Shown here in pieces: positions 1 through 6,631 of a DNA stretch of 64,000 bases. The number at the start of each line of letters is the position of its first letter. The first letter of the stretch is position 1. Source of the DNA: Leifsonia shinshuensis (GTDB lineage Bacteria > Actinomycetota > Actinomycetes > Actinomycetales > Microbacteriaceae); the NCBI RefSeq assembly GCF_013410375.1, contig NZ_JACCFL010000001.1:1674001-1738000 (forward strand). The letters are read 5' to 3'. The translations under genes were made by a program, and so were the position numbers. The notes beneath the pieces are model-generated. The model searched no databases and was not told the DNA's origin. It worked only from the letters and a program-made list of their open reading frames with translations.

Positions 1-435
1 TACGCCGCGTCGCCTGCGGCCCTGCTGCAGCGCGTGCTCCGCGCCCAACTCGACGACCTGCGCGCCGCCTACCTCGTGGACGTCGCGCCGGACGACGCCG
101 CCGCCGCGATCAGCGGTGTCACCCGCGCAGTCCTTCAGCACGTGGACGAGCACGACGCGGTCTACCGCCGCGGCCTCGGCCCGGAGGGGGCGGAGGCGGG
201 CCTGCACGCGATGCTCAGCGAGCACTTCCAGGGCTCCATCGAGCTGCTGCTCGACCAGCACAGCGTCAGCGTCCCCGCGGCCGACGAGCTGGAGCGGCGC
301 ACGATCGAGCGCTACCTCGCCGACGGCATCATCGGCGCGATCGAGGTCTGGCTCACCCGGCCTCGGCCGCGGGATGTGGACGCGCTGCTCGGCCTGCTCG
401 AACGGCTCACGCCGCCCTGGTGGCCGGACCGATGA
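1..435 (+). CDS. TetR-family regulator, C-terminal part (5' truncated by window)
   Basis: The frame is open from base 1 and ends at TGA 433-435, so the N-terminus lies outside the window. A GTG at 34 exists but is internal to the conserved region. The visible part is helical, with segments resembling the ligand-binding C-terminal domain of TetR/AcrR regulators (LLQRVLRAQLDDLRAAY, then a hydrophobic helix around GIIGAIEVWL). The DNA-binding domain is not in view, so the family call is an inference. It overlaps the next gene by 4 nt (ATGA at 432), which suggests that the hydrolase is co-transcribed and may be linked to its control. Confidence 0.6.
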   Translation, partial: YAASPAALLQRVLRAQLDDLRAAYLVDVAPDDAAAAISGVTRAVLQHVDEHDAVYRRGLGPEGAEAGLHAMLSEHFQGSIELLLDQHSVSVPAADELERRTIERYLADGIIGAIEVWLTRPRPRDVDALLGLLERLTPPWWPDR

Positions 436-1292
436 GCGGCTTCCTCGACCGGGTGCGCCGTGCGCTCGGGCTGCGGCGCGTCCCGCTGCTGCACATCGCC
501 TCCGATGTGGGGGAGGGCCCGGTCGTCGTGCTCGTGCACGGCATCGCGTCGTCGTCGGTGACGTTCCAGAACCTCGTGCCGCTGCTGGAGCCGCGGCACC
601 GCGCCATCTCCATCGACATCCTCGGCTTCGGCCGGTCGCCCGCCCCGGAGGACGCCCAGTACACGATCGAGGAGCACGTGGCCGCACTCGACCGCACGCT
701 GCGCTCGCTGAAGCTGCGCGAGCCGTTCGTCCTCGTCGGCCACTCGCTCGGCAGCCTCATCGTCGCGCGGTACGCCGCCGAGCGCCCTGGCGCCCTGAGC
801 CGGCTCGTCCTGGTCGGGCCGCCGGTCTACGGCACTCCCGCCGAGATCGGCGACCGCCGGGTGCGCACCCGGGTCAGTGCCTACCTGCGCGCGTACGAGT
901 TCCTCCGCAACAACAAGGAGTTCACCCTCCGCAACGCGAACATCCTCGGCAAGCTGCTGCCCATCAAGAACGTCTTCGAGATCACCGAGAAGAGCTGGCG
1001 CCCGTTCGTGCTGTCGCTGGAGAACTGCATCGAGCGGCAGACCGTGATCGGCGACCTGGCCCGGGTCCACGATGTTGATGGCAAGAGCTGTCCGGTGGAG
1101 GTCGTCTACGGCACGATGGACGCCTTCATCGCGCCGGGCAGCCTCGCCGTGATCGAGGCCATGCGGCACGTCACGATGCACCGGGTCGAGGCCAACGACC
1201 ACCTCATCCGCAAGCGGCTCGCGCGCGTCGTCGCGGCGGCCTGCGATGCGGGTCAGTCGGCCAGGGACATCGAGGCGACGACCGCGAGGTAA
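432..1292 (+). CDS. alpha/beta-fold hydrolase
   Basis: This 286-residue protein has the alpha/beta hydrolase layout: HG oxyanion motif at 36-37, nucleophile elbow GHSLGS with Ser105, and candidate acid Asp230 (YGTMDAF) and His257 (NDHL) completing the triad. No signal peptide is visible, so it is probably cytoplasmic. The substrate cannot be named. The ATG at 432 overlaps the stop of the TetR-like gene and is preferred over an in-frame GTG at 420. The 3' end overlaps the convergent TetR gene by 40 bp, so the two transcripts are partly antisense to each other. Confidence 0.85.
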   Translation: MSGFLDRVRRALGLRRVPLLHIASDVGEGPVVVLVHGIASSSVTFQNLVPLLEPRHRAISIDILGFGRSPAPEDAQYTIEEHVAALDRTLRSLKLREPFVLVGHSLGSLIVARYAAERPGALSRLVLVGPPVYGTPAEIGDRRVRTRVSAYLRAYEFLRNNKEFTLRNANILGKLLPIKNVFEITEKSWRPFVLSLENCIERQTVIGDLARVHDVDGKSCPVEVVYGTMDAFIAPGSLAVIEAMRHVTMHRVEANDHLIRKRLARVVAAACDAGQSARDIEATTAR

Positions 1293-1843
1293 GTCTCCCC
1301 GTCGAAGCCGTCGAACAGCACCGTCTGCGTGACGTAACCCTGCACGAGCCCCATGTACACCGGCGCCTGCCGCGCGGCCAGGGCGCGCGCCTCCTCGACG
1401 GGCAGCGTCTGGGCGTGCCAGTCGGTCAGGTAGCCCGCGAACATGGCGCGGATGCGCCCGCCGATCTCGGAGGACATCTGCTTCAGCCGCGGATTGATCG
1501 GCACCTGCCCCCAGACCTGCACCAGGAGCTGGAGGTCCACGAGGTGCGTCGTCAGGCCGGTGACGAGCATGCGGACGATCTCGCCGGGCGTGGGGAGGGG
1601 CTGCCGGGCTCGTGCCTCCTCGACCTCCAGGAACCGGGCGTCGAGGATCTCCGACGCGGTCAGCTCCATCAGCTCGTCCTTGCTGGTGAAGTGCCCGTAG
1701 ATCGCGCCGGCGGAGAGTCCGGACTCGGCGATGATGTCGGCCATCGAGGTGGCTGCGAAGCCGTTGCGCGCGAAGCAGCGGAGGGCGGCCTGGGCGATCT
1801 CGTGGCGTCGCGCCGTGCGGTACTCCTCGGTGACCTTGGGCAT
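1253..1843 (-). CDS. TetR/AcrR-family transcriptional repressor
   Basis: This protein of about 196 residues has an N-terminal helix-turn-helix (AALRCFARNGFAATSMADI followed by ESGLSAGAIYGHFTSKDEL), the signature of TetR DNA-binding domains, and a helical ligand-binding domain. The ATG at 1843 is chosen because GAGGAGG sits just upstream; an in-frame start 45 bp earlier would lie inside the operator. The gene is divergent from the membrane protein at 1949, and two matching operators lie between them. Control of itself and of that transporter-like gene by a hydrophobic ligand is the likely role, by inference from layout. Confidence 0.9.
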   Translation of the reverse strand: MPKVTEEYRTARRHEIAQAALRCFARNGFAATSMADIIAESGLSAGAIYGHFTSKDELMELTASEILDARFLEVEEARARQPLPTPGEIVRMLVTGLTTHLVDLQLLVQVWGQVPINPRLKQMSSEIGGRIRAMFAGYLTDWHAQTLPVEEARALAARQAPVYMGLVQGYVTQTVLFDGFDGETYLAVVASMSLAD

Positions 1844-1867
1844 CGGTCTCCTCCTCGTGGCGGAAAA

Positions 1868-1883
1868 AAGAACGTTCGTTCTT
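1868..1883. promoter_or_regulatory. operator 1 of the divergent TetR gene
   Basis: AAGAACG-TT-CGTTCTT is a 16-bp palindrome with two 7-bp perfect half-sites. It overlaps the -35 element of the rightward promoter. A second version lies 44 bp downstream. Confidence 0.75.
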
Positions 1884-1910
1884 GACAATAGCGTCCCGGC
1901 TGTCGATTAT
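1882..1910 (+). promoter_or_regulatory. sigma70-type promoter of the YhgE/Pip-like gene
   Basis: TTGACA (1882-1887) and GATTAT (1905-1910) are separated by 17 bp. The -35 is consensus. Both elements abut operators, so a bound TetR protein would block polymerase. Confidence 0.75.
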
Positions 1911-1911
1911 A

Positions 1912-1931
1912 AAGAACGAGCATTCGTTTTT
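1912..1931. promoter_or_regulatory. operator 2 of the divergent TetR gene
   Basis: The site AAGAACGAGCATTCGTTTTT is an imperfect palindrome sharing the AAGAACG / CGTTYTT half-sites of operator 1. It covers the expected transcription start, immediately after the -10. Confidence 0.65.
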
Positions 1932-1948
1932 ATTGAGTGGAGGTCGTC

Positions 1949-3085
1949 ATGAGCACCAGCACCGATCGGGGCGTCGATCGTCCCGGCGGGGAAGGGCGCG
2001 CTGCGCACGGCGAGCACGTCGCTTCGTCTCCCGAGCAAGCAGCGGGTCCCGTCGTCCACACGCCCTGGGCGCGAGCGCTCGCGCTCGCCGTCGGAGCGGC
2101 GGCCATCGTCGTCGTCATCCTGCTCGCCTTCCTCTGGCCGACCGTGACCTCGACGGTCAAGGACCTCCCCATCGGGATCGCCGGCCCGTCCGCGCAGGTG
2201 AGCGCGGTGGAGAAGCAGCTCGACAAGGCGGCGAGCGGCGCGTTCGCGGTCACGACCCTGAGCGACCGGCAGGCGGCCGTCGACGCGATCCAGAAGCGCG
2301 ACGTCTACGGCGCGATCGTCCTCGGCGACAGCCCGGAGGTGCTGACCGCCTCCGCCAACGGCGCGGCGGTGACGCAGATCCTGAACCAGGTGGCGGGCAA
2401 CCTCCAGACCGCGGCCAACGCGCAGGCGCAGGCGGCCGTGCAGCAGGCCATCGCCGCCGGCCACGCGCCCGCCGGGACGAAGGCGCCCACCATCACCGTG
2501 AAGGTGACCGACGTCGTCCCGCTCGCCTCCACCGACTCCCGCGGGCTCGGCCTGGCCGCGTCGTCCTTCCCGCTCGTGCTGGGCGGGATGCTCGGCGGCG
2601 TGCTCATCTCCCTGCTGGTCGCCGGGAGTTGGCGCCGCCTCGGCGCGGTGGCGCTCTACGGGGTGGCGGGCGGTCTGGCGGTCACCGGCATCCTGCAGGG
2701 CTGGTTCGGAATCCTGCAGGGCGACTACTGGGTGAACGCGCTCGCCGTGGGGCTGGCGATGTTCGCGATCGCGGCCTTCGTGGTCGGGATGAACGCGCTG
2801 TTCGGGCGGGTCGGCATCGCGATCGGCGCCGTGCTCACGGTGCTGGTCGGCAATCCGCTGTCGGCCGCCGCCCAGCCGCTGCAGTTCCTGGTCGGGCCGT
2901 GGGGCGCGGTCGGGCAGTGGTTCGTGCCGGGCGCCTCCGTAACCCTGCTGCGCGACCTGTCGTACTTCCCGTCGGCCGACGCGCTGTTCCCGTGGCTGGT
3001 GCTGCTCGGCTGGGCCGTGGTCGGCGTGATCGGGATGCTCGCCGGGCACTTCCGCGACCAGGAGGTCACCGAAGCGGCGGCCTAG
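1949..3085 (+). CDS. YhgE/Pip-like ABC-2-type membrane protein
   Basis: This protein of about 378 residues has a cytoplasmic N-terminal tail, one membrane helix (ALALAVGAAAIVVVILLAFL), a large outside loop of roughly 180 residues rich in Ala/Gln, and about five C-terminal helices. That is the architecture of YhgE/Pip and ABC-2 permease-like exporters. No ATPase is adjacent. The ATG at 1949 follows GTGGAGG at 1937. Control by the divergent TetR repressor suggests export of, or resistance to, the TetR ligand; this is an inference. The stop codon is shared with the -10 of the next gene. Confidence 0.75.
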   Translation: MSTSTDRGVDRPGGEGRAAHGEHVASSPEQAAGPVVHTPWARALALAVGAAAIVVVILLAFLWPTVTSTVKDLPIGIAGPSAQVSAVEKQLDKAASGAFAVTTLSDRQAAVDAIQKRDVYGAIVLGDSPEVLTASANGAAVTQILNQVAGNLQTAANAQAQAAVQQAIAAGHAPAGTKAPTITVKVTDVVPLASTDSRGLGLAASSFPLVLGGMLGGVLISLLVAGSWRRLGAVALYGVAGGLAVTGILQGWFGILQGDYWVNALAVGLAMFAIAAFVVGMNALFGRVGIAIGAVLTVLVGNPLSAAAQPLQFLVGPWGAVGQWFVPGASVTLLRDLSYFPSADALFPWLVLLGWAVVGVIGMLAGHFRDQEVTEAAA

Positions 3086-3088
3086 GCT
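3083..3088 (+). promoter_or_regulatory. -10 element, probable leaderless promoter
   Basis: TAGGCT ends 7 nt before the ATG at 3096, and its first three bases are the stop codon of the upstream gene. Confidence 0.55.
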
Positions 3089-3095
3089 GGGCGGT

Positions 3096-4076
3096 ATGCA
3101 GAATCGCACTCTCGGACGGACCGGACGCGACGTGTCGGTCATCGGTCTCGGCACGTGGCAGCTCGGCGCCGACTGGGGCGACGTCACCGAGGCCGACGCG
3201 CTCGCCGTCCTCGACGCGGCGACCGAGGCCGGGGTCACCTTCTTCGACACCGCCGACGTCTATGGCGACGGCCGCAGCGAGCAGCTCATCGGCCGCTACC
3301 GTGCCGCCCACCCGGATCTCCCGTTGACCGTCGCCACCAAGATGGGCCGCCGGGAGGCGCAGGACCCGGCGAACTTCACGCTCGGGAAATTCCGCGAGTG
3401 GACGGACCGCTCCCGCCGCAACCTCGGCATGGACACCCTCGACCTCGTCCAGCTGCACTGCCCTCCCACCCCGGTGTTCTCGAACGCCGCGGTCTACGAC
3501 GCGCTCGACACCCTGGTGGAGGAGGGTGCGATCGCGAACTACGGCGTCAGCGTCGAGACCTGCGCAGAGGCTCTGGAGGCCATCGCGCGGCCGGGGACGG
3601 CGAGCGTCCAGATCATCCTCAACGCGTTCCGGCTGAAGCCGCTCGACGAGGTGCTGCCGGCGGCGCGGGAGGCCGGGGTCGGCATCATCGCTCGGGTGCC
3701 GCTCGCCTCCGGGCTGCTGAGCGGCCGCTACTCGGAGACGACGGAGTTCGCCGCGGACGACCACCGCAGCTACAACCGGCACGGCGAGGCGTTCGACGTG
3801 GGGGAGACCTTCTCCGGCGTCGACGACGCGGAGGGCGTCCGCGCGGCCCGCGAGTTCGCGGCGCTCGCGCCCGAGGGTGCGACGCCCGCGCAGGCGGCCC
3901 TTGCGTGGATCGTGGCGCAGGGCGGCGTGAGCACCGTCATCCCCGGCGCCCGCTCGCCGGAGCAGGCGCGCGCGAACGCGGCAGCAGCCGTCGTCGCGCT
4001 CCCGGCCGGCTTCGCCGACGCCGTCCGCGGCCTGTACGACCGCACCTTCCGCGCCACCACCCACCCCCGCTGGTGA
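3096..4076 (+). CDS. aldo/keto reductase
   Basis: This 326-residue protein carries the AKR catalytic tetrad Asp51, Tyr56 (DTADVYGDG), Lys82 (ATKMG) and His121 (QLHCPP) in a TIM-barrel sequence of normal family length. It should reduce aldehydes or ketones with NADPH in the cytosol; the substrate is unknown. It is one of three AKR genes in the window (others at 27753 and 35229). No Shine-Dalgarno site precedes the ATG, which fits a leaderless mRNA. The gene ends 1 bp before a perfect palindrome. Confidence 0.9.
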   Translation: MQNRTLGRTGRDVSVIGLGTWQLGADWGDVTEADALAVLDAATEAGVTFFDTADVYGDGRSEQLIGRYRAAHPDLPLTVATKMGRREAQDPANFTLGKFREWTDRSRRNLGMDTLDLVQLHCPPTPVFSNAAVYDALDTLVEEGAIANYGVSVETCAEALEAIARPGTASVQIILNAFRLKPLDEVLPAAREAGVGIIARVPLASGLLSGRYSETTEFAADDHRSYNRHGEAFDVGETFSGVDDAEGVRAAREFAALAPEGATPAQAALAWIVAQGGVSTVIPGARSPEQARANAAAAVVALPAGFADAVRGLYDRTFRATTHPRW

Positions 4077-4077
4077 A

Positions 4078-4127
4078 ACGTGAGTAATCGCGGAAATCCG
4101 TCGTCGGATTTCCGCGATTACTCACGT
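4078..4127. repeat. perfect 23-bp inverted repeat, family A copy 1
   Basis: Arms 4078-4100 and 4105-4127 are perfectly complementary around a TCGT loop. The core is ACGTGAGTAATCGCGGAAA. It lies between convergent genes and contains the TAA stop of the gene at 4118-5017. It could terminate transcription in both directions. A near-identical core recurs at 5078-5127, on the other side of the same gene. Confidence 0.9.
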
Positions 4128-5017
4128 CTCGTGGCCAGGAGGTGGGAGAGGCGGGTGACGAGAGGGAGCGGGGTGCGAAGGTCGGCGGCGGTGACGCGGA
4201 CGACGCGCCAGCCGAGGTCCTCGAGGTGCTCGCGCCGGTGGATGTCGCGGAACCAGACCTCTCTGTCGACACGGTGGCCGTCACCCTCGTATTCGAGGAC
4301 CACGCGCTCTGACGGATACGCCATATCGACGCGCGCGAGGAAGCTCCCATCGCGACGGTGGATCACGTAGTTCAGCCACGGCTCCGCGAGTCCCGCATCG
4401 AGGAGGATCAACCGCAGTCGCGTCTCGGCGGGCGACTCCGACCGCGTTCGGACGAGCGGTATCGCGGCCCGCGCGGTCGCGATACCGCGCCTCCCGGACG
4501 CGGTCCCCACGATCTCCGCCAGCGCTTCGACCGTCGTCAGCGGGTGCCGATAGCTCAGCAGCCAGTCGCCGACGGCGACGAGGGCGTCGCGGCCGAGGAC
4601 GGCGGCCAGGTCCAGCCACGTCTGTTCGGGAGTGGTCAGCGGCAGGCCGCGAAAAGAGATCGTCCTCCAGGCGGAGAGCGTGTGGCCGACGACGGATGTC
4701 GCCTGCACGGCGCGACCGCCGGCGGGGACGCTCACGTGGAGCCGGTCGTCGGCGCGGGCTGCCGCCGGGAGGGGCGCTCCCCACAGCTCCGCCGCTGTCG
4801 TGTGGCTGAACGCCACCCGCTCGTGCCGGTGCAGCAGGAAGGCGCCGCAGCGCGTCTCCAGTCCCGCGTCCCCGCCGGCGACCCGCACGCCCCTGATCGG
4901 GGTGTGTAGGTCGCTCGCCCGGAGCCGTCCCGCCGACACCCCGCTCTCGAGGGCATCCCGTGTCCGGAACGCGCCTGAACGGAAATCCCGCCCTAACTCC
5001 GCTGCCCGTCTCCCCAT
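4118..5017 (-). CDS. DUF559-type nuclease-like protein with AbiEi-like N-terminus
   Basis: The C-terminal 100 residues of this 299-residue protein match the DUF559/Vsr-like PD-(D/E)XK fold: Glu in PAETRLRL, Asp in ARVDMAYP, and the EYEGDGH strand, followed by REHLEDLGWRVVRV. The N-terminal half resembles the winged-helix of AbiEi-type antitoxins (RDALESGVSAGRLRA). Such proteins are common and uncharacterised in Microbacteriaceae. Nuclease activity is inferred from fold motifs. The gene stands alone, with related palindromes at its 3' end (containing the stop codon) and about 60 bp upstream of its start. Confidence 0.75.
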   Translation of the reverse strand: MGRRAAELGRDFRSGAFRTRDALESGVSAGRLRASDLHTPIRGVRVAGGDAGLETRCGAFLLHRHERVAFSHTTAAELWGAPLPAAARADDRLHVSVPAGGRAVQATSVVGHTLSAWRTISFRGLPLTTPEQTWLDLAAVLGRDALVAVGDWLLSYRHPLTTVEALAEIVGTASGRRGIATARAAIPLVRTRSESPAETRLRLILLDAGLAEPWLNYVIHRRDGSFLARVDMAYPSERVVLEYEGDGHRVDREVWFRDIHRREHLEDLGWRVVRVTAADLRTPLPLVTRLSHLLATRRE

Positions 5018-5077
5018 CCCGCCACCCTGCCGGACCGAGCCGAATCCCGCTCCCGTTCTCCACAGCCGGCGACCGAG

Positions 5078-5127
5078 ACGTGACTAAACGCGGAAAAGCT
5101 GTGGACGATTTCCGCGATCAGTCACGT
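5078..5127. repeat. inverted repeat, family A copy 2
   Basis: The 19-bp arms 5078-5096 and 5109-5127 (ACGTGACTAAACGCGGAAA and its partner) have two mismatches around a 12-nt loop. The arm matches family A copy 1 at all but a few positions. It lies upstream of the DUF559 gene and 9 bp past the stop of the MFS gene, so it could terminate MFS transcription. Confidence 0.8.
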
Positions 5128-5135
5128 TTCGGCGG

Positions 5136-6347
5136 CTAGGAGGGCTGGACGGGGACGGGCTCGGTGTCGGGGATGGGGGAGGCGTCGCGCCCGCGCAGGT
5201 CGGGGTGCACCCGCCAGGCCAGTGCGGGCACCAGGAAGCCGACGAACGCGAACGCGCCCGCCGCCCAGAACGCGCCGACCGGCCCGTGCGCATCGATCAG
5301 GAAGCCCGCGAGCGCGGAGCCCAGCGCCGCGCCGATGAGCTGCCCGGTGCCGACCCAGCCGTAGGCCTCCGCCGTGTCGGAGAACTTGACGCTGGCCGAC
5401 ACGATCGCGAACAGCACCGCCAGTGCCGGCGCGATGCCGAGCCCCGCGACGATCAGCGTCAGCGACAGCCCCCACCACGACCACAGCATGAACGTGGAGA
5501 TGACGACGCCGACGAACACGATCAGCATGCGCCGCGCCGTCGCCCACGGCCCGATCGGGATGTGCCCGAACGCGAGACCGCCGACCAGGGAGCCGAGCGA
5601 CCAGATCGCCAGGACGATGCCGGCGAACGGCGAGCCCTCGCCGAAGTTCGCCACGACCCCGGCCTCCACCGCTGCGCACGAGCCGATCAGCAGGAAGCCG
5701 ACCACGGTCGCCAGCAGCACGGGGGGCCGCGCCAGCACCATCCCGAAGCGCCGCTTGCTGCGCGGGATGCGCACCCGACCCACCTCGGGGGAGGAGATGA
5801 ACCAGGCGCCGCCGAGCAGCATGATCGCCACCGACATCAGGATGCCCTCGACCGTGCCGATCTGGGTGGAGACGAAGGTGATCGCGACGGGTCCGGCGAT
5901 CCAGATGATCTCCTGCGCGGAGGCGTCGAGGGAGAACAGCGGGGTGAGCTGGCGCGAGTTCACCATCTTGGGGTAGATCGTCCGCACGGCCGGCTGGATG
6001 GGCGGCATGCTGAGGCCCGCGAAGAACGCGACCGCCATGGTGAGGGGGATCGGCATGACGAACACGCCGATCGCGGCCACGGCGGCGGAGCACAGCGCCA
6101 GCGTCGTCCACAGCACCGTGCGCATGCCGAGCACGCCCATCAGGCGGCTCGTCATCGGGCCGGCGATCGCCTGGCCGATGCTCATCGCGCCGAGCACGAG
6201 GCCGGCCGCGCCGTAGGAGTGGTGGATGCGCTCGATGTGCAGCAGGAACGCCAGCGAGAGCATCCCGAACGGGAACCGCGCGGTCAGTTGCGCGGCGATG
6301 ATGCGCGCGACGCCGGGCGTCTTCAGAAGGCTCGAGTAGCTGCTCAC
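5136..6347 (-). CDS. MFS transporter
   Basis: This 403-residue protein has about twelve hydrophobic helices, an MFS-type loop 2-3 segment (GPMTSRLMGVLGMRT), and a central cytoplasmic linker rich in Arg/Lys (VGRVRIPRSKRRFG). It is a single-gene transporter of unknown substrate; drug or metabolite efflux is common in this family. The start is a GTG at 6347, with TAGAGT 10 nt upstream. The gene is divergent from the ribonucleotide reductase operon across a 284-bp gap. Confidence 0.85.
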   Translation of the reverse strand: MSSYSSLLKTPGVARIIAAQLTARFPFGMLSLAFLLHIERIHHSYGAAGLVLGAMSIGQAIAGPMTSRLMGVLGMRTVLWTTLALCSAAVAAIGVFVMPIPLTMAVAFFAGLSMPPIQPAVRTIYPKMVNSRQLTPLFSLDASAQEIIWIAGPVAITFVSTQIGTVEGILMSVAIMLLGGAWFISSPEVGRVRIPRSKRRFGMVLARPPVLLATVVGFLLIGSCAAVEAGVVANFGEGSPFAGIVLAIWSLGSLVGGLAFGHIPIGPWATARRMLIVFVGVVISTFMLWSWWGLSLTLIVAGLGIAPALAVLFAIVSASVKFSDTAEAYGWVGTGQLIGAALGSALAGFLIDAHGPVGAFWAAGAFAFVGFLVPALAWRVHPDLRGRDASPIPDTEPVPVQPS

Positions 6348-6452
6348 AGTCTTCCCACTCTATCGGTCGGCGACCGCGGCGTAAGGGCCGTGAAACCCGT
6401 TCGAGGGGGTGTGGAAATGTGCATAACTTCTTCACACCTGTGGATGACACGC

Positions 6453-6500
6453 CCACTAGATATGGGGGCATGGAAATGTCGGGACCCGGCTATATAGTGG
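6453..6500. promoter_or_regulatory. two NrdR-box-like sites
   Basis: Windows 6453-6468 (CCACTAGATATGG core) and 6485-6500 (CTATATAGTGG core) each match much of the NrdR consensus ACACWATATATWGTGT. The first keeps CACTA-ATAT-G and the second keeps the right half TATATAGTG. Their starts are 32 bp apart, about three helical turns, the spacing known for NrdR box pairs. The second box covers the -10 element. The individual matches are imperfect. Confidence 0.5.
6471..6498 (+). promoter_or_regulatory. promoter of the nrd operon
   Basis: TGGAAA (6471-6476) and TATAGT (6493-6498) are separated by 16 bp. The -10 falls inside the second NrdR-like box. Transcription from about 6505 would give a leader of about 127 nt. 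Confidence 0.55.
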
Positions 6501-6505
6501 TTCAC

Positions 6506-6576
6506 GCGACAGGGGGCCCGACCAGCTCCCGGGGCTCCCGGACGGAGCTTTCGGGGCGTTCCGCCCGCCCTGTCGC
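6506..6576 (+). promoter_or_regulatory. possible structured leader of the nrd operon
   Basis: GCGACAGGG (6506-6514) pairs perfectly with CCCTGTCGC (6568-6576). This closes a 53-nt GC-rich interior that contains an AGCTCC/GGAGCT pair. I do not recognise a known riboswitch class and no B12-box is visible. Confidence 0.3.
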
Positions 6577-6631
6577 GGGGAACTTCGCCGCTCACCGGAG
6601 CGGCACTGTTGAGGTAATAGAGGGAGAGATA

